The notes: a model not told the origin generated them from the sequence alone. DNA of 64,000 nucleotides from Nocardia mangyaensis (GCF_001886715.1 NZ_CP018082.1:5084001-5148000), one strand, 5' to 3'. Positions 18,262 through 27,652 are shown, numbered from the stretch's first letter. Translations and numbers: made by a program.

Positions 18262-19605
18262 TCAGACGGAGGCGCCCACCCGTTCCGACTCCTCCCGGCG
18301 CGATGTGGTCTCGGGCTCGGCCGGTGCGGCCCGCACAGTCCGCTCGGCTTTCTCGAGCTTGCCGACCGTGCCGACCTCCTCGGTGTCGGCGAAACCGGGC
18401 CGCGCGGTGCCGATGAAGGCGACCAGCCACGAGGCGACCGCGGCGAAGCGGTTGCGGAAGCCCACCAGGTACAGCAGGTGCACGGCCAGCCACATGCCCC
18501 AGGCGATGGTGCCGCGGAAGCTGATGCGGTCGTTGAGCTTCACCACCGCGCTGAACCGGCTGATCACCGCCATGCTGCCCTTGTCCCAGTAGACGAACGG
18601 GGTACCGGCGTCGATCTTGCGGCGGATGATGTCGGCGGCGTGCCGACCCTCCTGCATGGCCACCGGCGACTGGCCGGGATAGCCGTTGAGCGAGGTCATG
18701 TCGCCGATGGCGAAGATGTCGGCGTGCCCACCGACGGTCAGGTCGGGATTGATCAGCAGCCGGCCCGCGCGGTCGGTCTCCGCGCCGGTGGCCTCGGCCA
18801 GCAGCTCGGCGAACCCGCCGACCTGCACGCCCGCCGACCACACGACGGTCTCGGCGGCGATGCCACGCTCGATGCCGTCGGCATCGCGCACGGTCACCTT
18901 GCCCTCCGTGATATCGGTGACGAAGGTGCCCAACAGCACCTCGACGCCGCTGTCGGTGAGCGAGCGCTTCGCGTACTCCGAGAGTCCGCCACCGAAGGGC
19001 GGGAGCACCTCGCCCGCGCCCTCGACCAGGGTCACCGAGACCCGCTGGCGGAAGTGACGCTTGGCGAGTTCCTTGATCTGGCCCGCGACCTCGACGCCGG
19101 TCGCGCCCGCCCCGACCACGACGAAGCTGAGCAGCTTCTGCCTGGTCGCCTCGTCGGCGCCCTTGGCCTGAGCGAAGACCCGGGCGATCTGCTCGCGCAG
19201 GCGCTGGGCGTCCTCGATGGTCTTGAGCGAGTAGGTCTTCTCGGCGAACTCGTCGCGGCCGAAGTAGCCCTGGCTGGCGCCGGTGGCCGCGATCAGCGAG
19301 CCGTAGCGGATCTGACGGGGTCCCTCGGCGGTTTCGTAGGTGAGCACCGCGGCCTCGGCATCGATGCCGGTGACCTTGCCGAGGCGGACGTCGCCCTCGC
19401 GGTGACGGCGCAGTACGTTCTTGATCGGCGGGGCGATTTCCTCCGGCGCGAGCACCCCGGTGGCCACCTGGTACAGCAGCGGCTGGAACAGGTGCTCGGG
19501 GGTGCTCGAGATCAAGACGTAGTTGATCCGTGACTTGGCCAGCTGCTTGGCAGCGGCCAGGCCGCCGAAGCCCGAACCGACGATGACGACATCAGTGTGT
19601 TCCAT
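18262..19605 (-). CDS. ndh: Type II NADH dehydrogenase (NDH-2)
   Basis: A 447-residue single-subunit, non-proton-pumping NADH:menaquinone oxidoreductase at the inner face of the membrane. The N-terminal FAD loop is GSGFGG, and the NADH loop is VVVGAGATGVEVAGQ. FAIGDMTSLNGYPGQSPVAMQEG contains the FAD-contact Asp and the quinone-site segment. The C-terminal amphipathic/hydrophobic stretch (AWGMWLAVHLLYLVGFRNR) anchors it. ATG 19605 is preferred since GGAG lies eight bases upstream. It is divergent from a LysR regulator across 133 nt, which may control it. Confidence 0.93.
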   Translation of the reverse strand: MEHTDVVIVGSGFGGLAAAKQLAKSRINYVLISSTPEHLFQPLLYQVATGVLAPEEIAPPIKNVLRRHREGDVRLGKVTGIDAEAAVLTYETAEGPRQIRYGSLIAATGASQGYFGRDEFAEKTYSLKTIEDAQRLREQIARVFAQAKGADEATRQKLLSFVVVGAGATGVEVAGQIKELAKRHFRQRVSVTLVEGAGEVLPPFGGGLSEYAKRSLTDSGVEVLLGTFVTDITEGKVTVRDADGIERGIAAETVVWSAGVQVGGFAELLAEATGAETDRAGRLLINPDLTVGGHADIFAIGDMTSLNGYPGQSPVAMQEGRHAADIIRRKIDAGTPFVYWDKGSMAVISRFSAVVKLNDRISFRGTIAWGMWLAVHLLYLVGFRNRFAAVASWLVAFIGTARPGFADTEEVGTVGKLEKAERTVRAAPAEPETTSRREESERVGASV

Positions 19606-19638
19606 GATCGCGCGCTCCAAGATCGGTAATGATTCCTT

Positions 19639-19719
19639 TCATATGAGTAAACGCGATGCGGAACGGAAACGTTTCCCGTGTTTGGGCGCATACTGAAGAT
19701 GACTCTTATCTGTATGACT
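19639..19719. promoter_or_regulatory. ndh/lysR divergent control region with palindrome and direct repeat
   Basis: The AT-rich gap between ndh and lysR holds TCATATGA (19639-19646, palindromic) and two copies of ATGACT at 19699-19704 and 19714-19719, whose starts are 15 bases apart. These are candidate LysR-type contacts and promoter elements. No single clear T-N11-A dyad stands out. Confidence 0.4.
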
Positions 19720-19738
19720 AATCAATGGAGGTCACCTC

Positions 19739-20593
19739 GTGGAACTTCGCCAGCTGGCGTACTTCGTCGCCGTCTGCGAGGAGCTCAGCTTCAGCCGGGC
19801 CGCGAGCCGCTGCTTCATCTCCCAATCCGCGATCAGCCACCAGATCGCGAGACTGGAACGTGATCTCGGCGCGCAACTGTTCGAGCGCACGACCAGGGCC
19901 GTCGTCCCGACTGACGCGACCCTGCGCCTACTGCCGCTCGCCAAGCAGATGCTGAGCCTGGAATCGGCCATCCGCGCCGCCGTGCGCACCACCGGGCCCC
20001 GGGTGCGACTGGCCGCGAACATGTCCTTCGCCGCACCCTCGCTGTCCGCGATCGCCGCCGCCCGCGCCGCGCATCCCGACGCCGAGATCGAATACGTCAT
20101 CAAGCCGTTCCGGCAGCGGATCAACGCCGTCGCCGACGGGGACTGCGATCTGGCGTTGATCCGCGGCAGCGTGGAACAGCCGGGCCTGGCGGTCGAGCAG
20201 TTGTGGGTCGAGGACCTGGTGATCGCCATCTCCAGCAGCCACCCGCTGGCCGAACGCGGCGCGGTCACCCTCGCCGACCTCAGCCCCTACCCCCTGCTCC
20301 TACCCCCGGAACAAGAGCAGGTCCTCCTGCACACCCTCATCCGCACCGCTTTCGCCGACCTCCCCACCGGCCCCACCTTCGGCCCACCCATCCCGCCCGA
20401 CCACACCGCCACCATGGAACTGCTCAACCGCCCCGACGCCTGGACCATCCTCTACGAAGGCCCCACCAAGGGCCTGCTCACCCTCGACCTGACCGACCAC
20501 CGCCTCCGCATCCCCGTCTCCGCCGTCCTGCGCGAAGACGGCCGCCAGAACGCCATCATCGCCACCCTCCTCGACGCCCTGCATCGCGACTGA
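19739..20593 (+). CDS. LysR-family transcriptional regulator
   Basis: A 284-residue regulator. The N-terminal winged helix is typical: ELRQLAYFVAVCEELSFSRAAS, then SQSAISHQIARLERDLGAQLFERT. The periplasmic-binding-protein-like effector domain covers about residues 85-284. GTG start with GGAGG seven bases upstream. The gene is divergent from ndh, the classical arrangement for a LysR regulator and its target. The codon composition of the 3' third becomes strikingly C-rich compared with the first half. Confidence 0.92.
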   Translation: MELRQLAYFVAVCEELSFSRAASRCFISQSAISHQIARLERDLGAQLFERTTRAVVPTDATLRLLPLAKQMLSLESAIRAAVRTTGPRVRLAANMSFAAPSLSAIAAARAAHPDAEIEYVIKPFRQRINAVADGDCDLALIRGSVEQPGLAVEQLWVEDLVIAISSSHPLAERGAVTLADLSPYPLLLPPEQEQVLLHTLIRTAFADLPTGPTFGPPIPPDHTATMELLNRPDAWTILYEGPTKGLLTLDLTDHRLRIPVSAVLREDGRQNAIIATLLDALHRD

Positions 20594-20701
20594 GCCGCGC
20601 GGACCGATCACCAGGTTCCGGTGAGGTCCGTCGGCGAGTCGAGCGCGGGTGCTCGCGGAGCTTTCGCGCCAGAGTTTCGGTTCCCGCGCCACCGCGCGGG
20701 G

Positions 20702-20942
20702 TCAGGCCACCGGCAGGTCGGCGAGTGCGTAGGCGACCGCGGTGTGCAGGGCGAGCATGTCGGGGTCCTCGTCCTCGATGGCCCACGTCATCGACGCGTT
20801 CGCGCAGTGCAGCCGAGATCTGCTCGGTCAGAAGTGGACTCGGGTCGGCGAGCCGTTCGCGAAGACCGGCGATCCACCGCACCCCGCCCGCCCCGAACAC
20901 CTGCCGAATAGTCGCCTCCACCTCGACCGGCAACGACACCAC
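20702..20942 (-). pseudogene. Remnant of an aminoglycoside/hydroxyurea kinase-like gene
   Basis: A GTG at 20942 with GGAG six bases upstream opens a frame reading LPVEVEATIRQVFGAGG then VRWIAGLRERLAD, resembling the N-terminus of APH(6)/hydroxyurea-resistance kinases. Around 20800-20822 the similarity shifts frame to ANASMTWAIEDEDPDML and ALADLPVA, resembling the C-terminal helix of the same family, ending at the stop 20702-20704. The kinase core of about 200 residues is gone. Family call rests on short motifs from memory. Confidence 0.4.
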
Positions 20943-21057
20943 AACGCGCTCCAACGCCACCACTCGACCCTGCCAACCCCGCACCCGTCTCGTCAATCCG
21001 AATTACCGAGCGAGACAAGTAAATGACCCCCCAGTGACACCAGTCGACCTGCAAGGA

Positions 21058-21708
21058 TCAGAAGACCAGTGCAGACCAGGGAATCTCTAGCGAGAAGGGA
21101 TAGGGGAAGGAAACGCGTGCTGCGGAATCGGGTGTCCACTCCCCTGCCAGCAGGTAGTTCGCCTTGCGCAGGGGACGCACGCCCGGCGGGAGCTCGCCGT
21201 GACCGGTCTCGAGGATGTACACCCGCAATGCCGCGATGCCGGTGAGGTCCTTTCGCAGTTCGACTTCCCAGTACGACGGAATGCCCGCACCCGCGTAGCG
21301 GGCCTTCTTGGCTTCGATCTCGGTCGGTGTGTTCGAGGGTGACAGCACCTCACCCACCAATACCGTGTCAGTGGCGCGCACGTCGGCGCCCGGCTCCAGG
21401 CACCGGTGAACGAGGAAGTCGGGGGTGACGAAGTCGGACTTCCCCGTGTGGCCGAAGAAGACATTGGTTTCGAGATTTCCGCGCCAGCAGCGCTCAGGGT
21501 GCGAGGACCTGTCATCACTGGAACACCGCCTGATCTCCTGCGTCAGCAACAAGGTTGCCAACTGATGCTCGCCCGACCCCCTACGCATCCACACCACCCG
21601 CCCGTCCCACAACTCGATCTGGGCGGCGATCTCTTCGGGTAGCGCCTCGAGCTCCTCCCAGGTCATCCACTCGGGAAGGTCAGGGCGATCGACACTGGGC
21701 ATGACCAT
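21058..21708 (-). CDS. Uma2 family (DUF820) restriction-endonuclease-fold protein
   Basis: A 216-residue protein of the Uma2/DUF820 group. MTWEELEALPEE and IELWDGRVVWM form the usual N-terminus. TPDFLVH and VGEVLSPSN followed by KKARYAGAGIPSYWEVE supply the PD-(D/E)xK-like core, with Asp in TPD, Glu in GEV and Glu in WEVE. Members are abundant in actinobacteria and cyanobacteria; their biological role is not established. Start is uncertain between ATG codons at 21708 and 21702, with no clear ribosome site. It stands alone between a kinase remnant and the etf operon. Confidence 0.8.
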   Translation of the reverse strand: MVMPSVDRPDLPEWMTWEELEALPEEIAAQIELWDGRVVWMRRGSGEHQLATLLLTQEIRRCSSDDRSSHPERCWRGNLETNVFFGHTGKSDFVTPDFLVHRCLEPGADVRATDTVLVGEVLSPSNTPTEIEAKKARYAGAGIPSYWEVELRKDLTGIAALRVYILETGHGELPPGVRPLRKANYLLAGEWTPDSAARVSFPYPFSLEIPWSALVF

Positions 21709-21755
21709 GCATTCATGCTACGCACCACGTCCAGCGCCGATCTTGCAAGACGCAA

Positions 21756-21787
21756 GTGGCCCCGCCCGGAATCCCGGACGGGGCCAC
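21756..21787 (-). terminator. Terminator of the etfBA operon
   Basis: A 14-bp stem with one mismatch (GTGGCCCCGCCCGG pairing with CCGGACGGGGCCAC) around a 4-nt loop, 22 nt past the etfA stop on the minus strand. Confidence 0.7.
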
Positions 21788-21809
21788 TCGGTGCGCTCAG
21801 CGCCGAAAC

Positions 21810-22766
21810 TCAGCCCTTGTGGGACTTCACGGCCTCGGTCAGCTGCGGGGTGACGTTGAACAGGTCGCCCACGATGCCGTAGTCCGCGATCTCGAAGATC
21901 GGGGCCTCTTCGTCCTTGTTGACCGCGACGATGGTCTTCGAGGTCTGCATGCCGGCGCGGTGCTGGATGGCGCCGGAGATGCCGAGGGCGATGTAGAGCT
22001 GGGGGGAGACCGTCTTGCCGGTCTGGCCCACCTGGAACTGGCCCGGGTAGTAGCCCGAGTCGACCGCGGCACGCGAGGCGCCGACGGCGCCACCGAGCGA
22101 GTCGGCCAGCGCCTCGACGACCGCGAAGTTGTCGGCGGATCCGACACCACGGCCGCCGGAGACGACGATGCTCGCCTCGGTCAGCTCCGGACGGTCGCCG
22201 CCCACGATCGGCTCACGCGAGACGACCTTGACGACGCCGTCTTCCTGCGCGGGGACCTCGACCGCGACCTGCTCACCGGCCCCGGCCTGCGGAGCGGCCT
22301 CGATCGAGCCCGGACGCACCGAGATGACCGGCACGTCGCCGGTGGCCTTGGCGTCGACGGTGAACGCGCCACCGAAGATGGAGTGCACGGCCGAGCCGTC
22401 GGCGTTGACGTCGATGACGTCGATGAGCAGACCGGAGCCGATGCGCGCGGCGAGGCGGCCCGACACCTCCTTGCCCTCGGCGGTGGCGGCGACCAAAACG
22501 GCGGCGGGCGCGGCGGAATCGACCAGCGCGGCCAGCACGTCGACCTTCGGGGTGACCAGGAAGCCCTCGATGTCGTCGGACTCGGCGACATAGATCTTCT
22601 CGGCGCCCGCGGCGGCCAGCGCGGCGGCCAGCTTGTCGGCGGTCCCGGCCGGGCCCGCCACGACAGCGGCGGGCTCACCCAGGGCACGGGCGGCGGTGAG
22701 CAGTTCGGTGCTGACCTTCTTCACGGCACCGTCGGCGTGCTCGACGAGCACAAGTACTTCAGCCAT
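21810..22766 (-). CDS. etfA: Electron transfer flavoprotein alpha subunit
   Basis: A 318-residue FAD-binding subunit that passes electrons from acyl-CoA and other dehydrogenases to the quinone pool. The N-terminal domain begins [13 protein letters not shown]. The C-terminal FAD domain shows [52 protein letters not shown] and [22 protein letters not shown], the classic ETF-alpha signature. A perfect AAGGAG lies upstream of the ATG. It follows etfB by 36 nt and is terminated by a hairpin. Corresponds to mycobacterial fixB (Rv3028c, from memory). Confidence 0.96.
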   Translation of the reverse strand: MAEVLVLVEHADGAVKKVSTELLTAARALGEPAAVVAGPAGTADKLAAALAAAGAEKIYVAESDDIEGFLVTPKVDVLAALVDSAAPAAVLVAATAEGKEVSGRLAARIGSGLLIDVIDVNADGSAVHSIFGGAFTVDAKATGDVPVISVRPGSIEAAPQAGAGEQVAVEVPAQEDGVVKVVSREPIVGGDRPELTEASIVVSGGRGVGSADNFAVVEALADSLGGAVGASRAAVDSGYYPGQFQVGQTGKTVSPQLYIALGISGAIQHRAGMQTSKTIVAVNKDEEAPIFEIADYGIVGDLFNVTPQLTEAVKSHKG

Positions 22767-22802
22767 TGTTTCTTTCTCCTTCGAAGTCTCGGACGGGCCG
22801 GA

Positions 22803-23588
22803 TCAGATGATCTTCTGACCGATGAGGTAGGTGGCGATCTGGTTGCCGCCCTCGCCCTCGTCCGCGATCTTCTCGCCCGCGGTGCGGGCGGGCTTCGGGG
22901 TGGCGCCGGTGACCTGGGTGCCTGCGTTGGCGACGCCCACGGTCGACGGGTCGATGCCCAGATCGGCGAGGGTGAAGACCTGAACTTCCTTCTTCTTCGC
23001 GGCCATGATGCCCTTGAAGGAGGGGAAGCGAGGCTCGTTGATCTTCTCGGAGACCGAGACGATCGCGGGCAGCGACGCCTCGAGCTTGAACACGCCCTCG
23101 TCGGTCTCGCGGTCGCCGGTGATCTTCTCGCCGTCGACGGTGAGCTTGCGCAGGTGCGTCAGCTGCGGGATGCCGATGTACTCGGCGATGATCGCGGGCA
23201 CGGCACCGGCGCGACCGTCGGTGGCCTCGTTGCCGGCGATGACCAGCTCGACGCCCTCGACCTGGCCGAGCGCGGCGGCCAGCACGTAGGCGGTCTGCAC
23301 GGCGTCGGAGCCGTGGATCGCCGGGTCGTTGATGTGGATGGCCTTGTCGGCGCCCATGGACAGCGCCTTGCGGATGGCCTCGGTGGCGCGATCCGGACCG
23401 GCTGCGAGCACGGTCACCTCGCCGCCCTGGGCCTCCTTGATCAGCAGCGCTTCCTCGACGGCGCGCTCGTTGATCTCGTCGAGCACGGCGTCGGCCGCCT
23501 CGCGGTCGAGGGTGTAGTCACCATCGGTCAGCTTGCGCTCGGACCAGGTGTCGGGGACCTGCTTGATGAGTACGACGATGTTCGGCAT
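22803..23588 (-). CDS. etfB: Electron transfer flavoprotein beta subunit
   Basis: A 261-residue ETF-beta. MPNIVVLIKQVPDTWSERK is the family N-terminus, and IAGNEATDGRAGAVPAIIAEYIG is the AMP-binding signature region. I start it at 23588; an in-frame extension to 23636 has no homologous sequence. AGGAGG lies 13 bases upstream, slightly long. Divergent from the methyltransferase operon across 192 nt. Corresponds to fixA (Rv3029c) in gene order. Confidence 0.95.
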   Translation of the reverse strand: MPNIVVLIKQVPDTWSERKLTDGDYTLDREAADAVLDEINERAVEEALLIKEAQGGEVTVLAAGPDRATEAIRKALSMGADKAIHINDPAIHGSDAVQTAYVLAAALGQVEGVELVIAGNEATDGRAGAVPAIIAEYIGIPQLTHLRKLTVDGEKITGDRETDEGVFKLEASLPAIVSVSEKINEPRFPSFKGIMAAKKKEVQVFTLADLGIDPSTVGVANAGTQVTGATPKPARTAGEKIADEGEGGNQIATYLIGQKII

Positions 23589-23780
23589 CGGTCTTCGTCG
23601 ACCTCCTTCTGGGGACACGGGTGTGGTGGGCCGCACGAGCTGGGCCGTACGTCCGGGTGAGTAGCTCAGAGCGGAACACTACCCTACGCTAAGTTACTCG
23701 TGGGTAACCTACTTGCACAAGAGGTTCGCAACCGATCCCTGACTCCCACCCGGACCGGCGGTACCAGTAACGTCAGGGTC

Positions 23781-24584
23781 ATGAGCGAGGCTGTGATCCC
23801 TGCCGCACCTGTGGCCGACACACATGAACCACTGCCACTGACCGGCGAGCGGACCGTGCCCGGCATCGCCGAGGAGAACTACTGGTTCCGTCGGCACGAG
23901 ATCGCCTACGCTCGCCTGCTCGACCGCTGCGCCGACAAGACCGTGCTCGAGGCGGGCTCCGGGGAGGGCTACGGCGCCGACATGATCGCCGGCGTCGCCG
24001 CGGGCGTCACCGGTGTCGACTACGACGAGGGCGCCGTCGCGCACGTGCGCGCGCGCTACCCCCGCGTGCGGATGATCCAGGGCAATCTCGCCGCGCTCCC
24101 ACTCGACGACGAATCCGTCGACGTGGTGGTGAATTTCCAGGTCATCGAGCACTTGTGGGACCAGGCGCAATTCCTGCGCGAATGCCTGCGGGTGCTGCGG
24201 CCGGGCGGAGAGCTGCTGATCAGCACGCCGAACCGGATCACCTTCTCCCCTGGTCGCGACACCCCGCTCAACCCGTTCCACACGCGCGAACTCAACGCGG
24301 CCGAACTCACCGAACTGCTGGTCGAGGCGGGGTTCACCGTCACGGAGATGCTCGGCGTGCACCACGGCGCGAGCCTGAAAGCGCTCGACGCCAAGCACGG
24401 CGGGTCGTTCATCGACGCCCAGATCGAGCGCGCGCTGGCCGGCGAGCCCTGGCCCGCCGACCTCACCGCCGACGTCGCCGCAGTCACCATCGAAGATTTC
24501 GACCTGCGCGCGGGCGATATCGACGCCAGCCTGGACCTGGTCGCGATCGCTGAAAAGGCAAGCGCCGGGCGGGCAAGAAGGTGA
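23781..24584 (+). CDS. SAM-dependent methyltransferase of the MGLP cluster (Rv3030-like)
   Basis: A 267-residue class I methyltransferase. After PLTGERTVPG and EENYWFRRHEIAY, motif I is VLEAGSGEGYGAD, followed by GVDYDEGAV, VVNFQVIEHLWDQ and RPGGELLISTPN. In mycobacteria the homologue sits in the same three-gene operon with the GH57 enzyme and GT4 glycosyltransferase implicated in 6-O-methylglucose lipopolysaccharide synthesis, so sugar O-methylation is likely. The stop overlaps the next start by four bases. I take ATG 23781; an upstream in-frame ATG at 23700 lies in the promoter area. Confidence 0.88.
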   Translation: MSEAVIPAAPVADTHEPLPLTGERTVPGIAEENYWFRRHEIAYARLLDRCADKTVLEAGSGEGYGADMIAGVAAGVTGVDYDEGAVAHVRARYPRVRMIQGNLAALPLDDESVDVVVNFQVIEHLWDQAQFLRECLRVLRPGGELLISTPNRITFSPGRDTPLNPFHTRELNAAELTELLVEAGFTVTEMLGVHHGASLKALDAKHGGSFIDAQIERALAGEPWPADLTADVAAVTIEDFDLRAGDIDASLDLVAIAEKASAGRARR

Positions 24585-26140
24585 CCGACTCCCGCTCCGC
24601 CGGGTCCGGCTCCGTGCCGGGCCAGTTCACTCTCGTCCTGCACTCGCACCTGCCCTGGCTGGCCCATCACGGCCGCTGGCCGGTCGGCGAGGAGTGGCTC
24701 TACCAATCCTGGGCCGCGTCCTATCTACCCCTGGTCCGCGTCCTGAAAAACCTTGCAGCCGAAGGACATTCACATCTGCTGAGCCTCGGCATCACGCCAG
24801 TGCTCGCCGCCCAGCTCGACGATCCGCACAGCCTGGCGGGCATGCACCACTGGCTGGGCAACTGGCAGTTGCGTGCCGATGAAGCGTCGATGTCGGGCAA
24901 TGTGGCACTGGGCAGCCACGAACATCGGCTCGCCGCAACGGCTTTGACGGAGTTCGAACGCGACTGGCGGCACGGCAGCGCGCCGGTCTGGCGCTCGCTC
25001 ATCGACGCCGACGCGATCGAACTGCTCGGCGGTCCGCTGGCCCACCCCTTCCAGCCACTGCTCGACGACCGGCTGCGGCGGTTCCAGCTCACCGAGGGCC
25101 TGGCCGACGCGCGGTTGCGCTGGGGTACCACCCCGACCGGAATCTGGGCGCCGGAATGCGGCTACACCCCCGGCATGGAACACGGCTACGCCGACGCGGG
25201 TGTGACGCATTTCATGGTCGACGGACCGTCACTGCGCGGCGACACCACCCTCGGCAGGCCGGTTCGCGACTCCGATGTGCTCGCCTTCGGCCGCGATCTG
25301 CAGGTGAGTTACCGGGTCTGGTCGCCGAAACAGGGCTATCCGGGCCAGAGCGCCTACCGCGATTTCCACCACTACGACCACGCGACAGGTCTCAAACCCT
25401 CGCGCGTCACCGGCAAAACCGTCGCCGGTCCCGACAAGGCCCCTTACGATCCGCAACTCGCCGCCGAGGCCATCACCCGCGATGTCGCCGACTTCGTCGA
25501 GACCGTGCGCGCCCGGCTGATCGAGGAGTCCGCGCGCATCGGCCGACCGGCGCTGGTGGTCGCCGCCTTCGACACCGAACTGTTCGGGCACTGGTGGCAC
25601 GAGGGGCCGCAGTGGCTCGAGCAGGTGCTGCGCGCGCTGCCCGCGGCCGGTGTCACCGTCGGCACTCTCGCCGACGCCCGCGACAACGGCTTCGTGGGCG
25701 AACCCGTGCAGCTCAACGACTCGTCGTGGGGTTCGGGCAAGGACTGGCGGGTGTGGGCGGGTGACCAGGTCGCCGACCTCGTCGAACTCAATGCCGAGGT
25801 GGTGCGGCTGGCGCTGGACACCATCGACAAGGTCCGCGGCGACGAGGCCGGCCTGCGCGATCCGGTCGCCGACCAGTTGCTGCGCGAAGCGATTCTCACC
25901 GTCTCCAGCGACTGGGCGTTCATGGTCAGCAAGGACTCCGCGGCCGGGTACGCCCGCGACCGGGCGCACGAGCACGCGCACGCCGTGCGTGAACTCGCCG
26001 AGGCGATCGGCGCCGGTCAGTTCGCCAAAGCGGCCCGACTCGCGGCAGGATGGAACGCGGCCGACGGATTCTTCCCAGGTCTGGACGCGCGGCGGGTGCC
26101 GACCGCCGTCCCGTCGGCCGCCGCTGAAGGATTCGCATGA
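24581..26140 (+). CDS. GH57 1,4-alpha-glucan branching enzyme-like protein (Rv3031-like)
   Basis: A 519-residue glycoside hydrolase family 57 enzyme. FTLVLHSHLPWLAHHG opens the catalytic barrel. GIWAPECGY carries the nucleophile glutamate and VAAFDTELFGHWWHEG the acid/base aspartate. A C-terminal helical domain follows (DQLLREAILTVSSDWAFMVSKDSA). It probably introduces branches in the methylglucose lipopolysaccharide backbone or glycogen. GTG start in the GTGA overlap with the methyltransferase, and ATGA overlap with the glycosyltransferase, indicate tight coupling. Confidence 0.93.
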   Translation: MTDSRSAGSGSVPGQFTLVLHSHLPWLAHHGRWPVGEEWLYQSWAASYLPLVRVLKNLAAEGHSHLLSLGITPVLAAQLDDPHSLAGMHHWLGNWQLRADEASMSGNVALGSHEHRLAATALTEFERDWRHGSAPVWRSLIDADAIELLGGPLAHPFQPLLDDRLRRFQLTEGLADARLRWGTTPTGIWAPECGYTPGMEHGYADAGVTHFMVDGPSLRGDTTLGRPVRDSDVLAFGRDLQVSYRVWSPKQGYPGQSAYRDFHHYDHATGLKPSRVTGKTVAGPDKAPYDPQLAAEAITRDVADFVETVRARLIEESARIGRPALVVAAFDTELFGHWWHEGPQWLEQVLRALPAAGVTVGTLADARDNGFVGEPVQLNDSSWGSGKDWRVWAGDQVADLVELNAEVVRLALDTIDKVRGDEAGLRDPVADQLLREAILTVSSDWAFMVSKDSAAGYARDRAHEHAHAVRELAEAIGAGQFAKAARLAAGWNAADGFFPGLDARRVPTAVPSAAAEGFA

Positions 26141-27390
26141 AGATTTTGATGGTGTCGTGGGAGTACCCGCCGGTCGTGGTCGGCGGGCTCGGCAGGCATG
26201 TGCACCACCTCGCGGTGGAGCTGGCCGCGGCCGGTCACGAGGTGGTGGTGCTGGCACGCAGGCCCACCGGCACCGATCCGCTGACCCACCCCACACACTC
26301 CTACATCGCCGACCGCGTGCTCGTGGTCGCGGTGGCGGAGGACCCGCCGTGCTTCGACTTCGGCGAGGACATGCTCGCCTGGACGCTGGCCATGGGGCAC
26401 GCGATGGTTCGCGCGGGGGTCGCACTCGGCAAGCCCGGGGTCGGCGAGGGCTGGACGCCCGACGTGGTGCACGCCCACGACTGGCTGGTCGCGCATCCGT
26501 CGATCGCGCTGGCCGAGTACTACGACGTGCCGCTCATCTCGACCATTCACGCCACCGAGGCCGGTCGGCACAGCGGCTGGGTGTCGGGGCGGGTCAACAA
26601 GCAGGTCCACTCCGTGGAGTGGTGGCTGACCAACGAATCCGATCAGCTCATCACCTGCTCGGCCTCCATGCAGGACGAGGTGGACCGGCTCTACGGGCCC
26701 GAGCTGTCCCCGATCACGGTGATCCGCAACGGCATCGACGTCGGCTCGTGGAGTTTCCGGCCCCGCGCTCCGCGCTCCGGACCGCCACGACTGCTCTATG
26801 TCGGCCGTCTCGAATACGAGAAGGGCGTGCAGGACGCGATCGCGGCCCTGCCCCGCATCCGCCGCGCCCACCCCGGCACCACGCTCACCGTGGCCGGTGT
26901 CGGCACCCAGTTCGACTGGCTGCGGGAGCGCGCCCGCGTGCATCGCGTCGCCCGCGCCGTGAATTTCGTGGGCAGCCTCGGCCACGCCGAACTGCTCGGC
27001 TGGCTGCACGGCGCCGACGCCATCGTCTTGCCCAGCCGCTACGAACCCTTCGGCATCGTCGCCCTCGAGGCCGCCGCCGCCGGTGTCCCCCTGATCGCCT
27101 CCACCGCGGGTGGCCTGGGCGAAGCGGTGATCGACGGCGTCACCGGCGCCTCCTTCGAACCCGCCGACATCGACGGCATCGTCGACGCCGCCCGCGCGGT
27201 CCTCGACGACCCCGCCACCGCCCAGGACCGCGCCTACACCGCCCGCGAACGCCTCACCGCCGACTTCGCCTGGGACGTCGTGGCCGCCGAAACCGCCCAG
27301 GTCTATTCGGTGGCCAAACGCCGAGTCCGCACCTCCCTCGGCCGCCCCACCATTCTCGAACGCCCCCTCCCAGAACGGGATCCGAAATAG
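26137..27390 (+). CDS. GT4 alpha-1,4-glucosyltransferase (Rv3032-like)
   Basis: A 417-residue GT-B glycosyltransferase. The N-terminal lobe begins MKILMVSWEYPPVVVGGLGRHV, the donor lobe contains LLYVGRLEYEKGV, and the E-x7-E motif is in SRYEPFGIVALEAAAAG. By its position after the GH57 gene it should elongate the glucan of methylglucose lipopolysaccharide or contribute to glycogen, as described for the mycobacterial homologue. ATGA overlap with the preceding gene. The codon usage near the 3' end turns very C-rich. Confidence 0.93.
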   Translation: MKILMVSWEYPPVVVGGLGRHVHHLAVELAAAGHEVVVLARRPTGTDPLTHPTHSYIADRVLVVAVAEDPPCFDFGEDMLAWTLAMGHAMVRAGVALGKPGVGEGWTPDVVHAHDWLVAHPSIALAEYYDVPLISTIHATEAGRHSGWVSGRVNKQVHSVEWWLTNESDQLITCSASMQDEVDRLYGPELSPITVIRNGIDVGSWSFRPRAPRSGPPRLLYVGRLEYEKGVQDAIAALPRIRRAHPGTTLTVAGVGTQFDWLRERARVHRVARAVNFVGSLGHAELLGWLHGADAIVLPSRYEPFGIVALEAAAAGVPLIASTAGGLGEAVIDGVTGASFEPADIDGIVDAARAVLDDPATAQDRAYTARERLTADFAWDVVAAETAQVYSVAKRRVRTSLGRPTILERPLPERDPK

Positions 27391-27429
27391 TCCCTACGGC
27401 ATCAACCCAGTCCGTGTAAACCTGCCCTT

Positions 27430-27631
27430 GACAATCCAGCCACTACCCCGGCAACCGACGCGACACACTTCCCCCGCATCATCGCGGCACGACAAAAGGT
27501 CGCCACCGCAGAAGCCGAGTTGCGGGCCGCAGTCCGCGAAGCGCATGCGGGGGGGGAACTCCTGGACCGTCATCGGAACCGCATTGGATACAACCCGGCA
27601 CGCTGCGTTCCAGCGGTTCGGCAAAGCTTGA
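27430..27631 (+). pseudogene. Small helix-turn-helix protein gene broken in a G8 tract
   Basis: One frame reads FPRIIAARQKVATAEAELRAA then VREAHAGG; after the eight-G run at 27549-27556 the matching continuation is one frame over, GNSWTVIGTALDTTRHAAFQ then RFGKA and stop. That tail is the well-known actinobacterial motif SWAxIGxxLGTTRQAAxxRFG, a sigma-region-4-like helix-turn-helix. Seven Gs would restore one frame. No start codon is obvious in the first frame, so the 5' end may also be damaged. Confidence 0.6.
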
Positions 27632-27652
27632 CCGGTCACACCACAAGTCCCG

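Noticed and set aside
21058..21708. Uma2 gene as part of a defence island or toxin-antitoxin system
   Set aside because: No partner gene or defence neighbour is visible; it is a single gene of a family with unsettled role.
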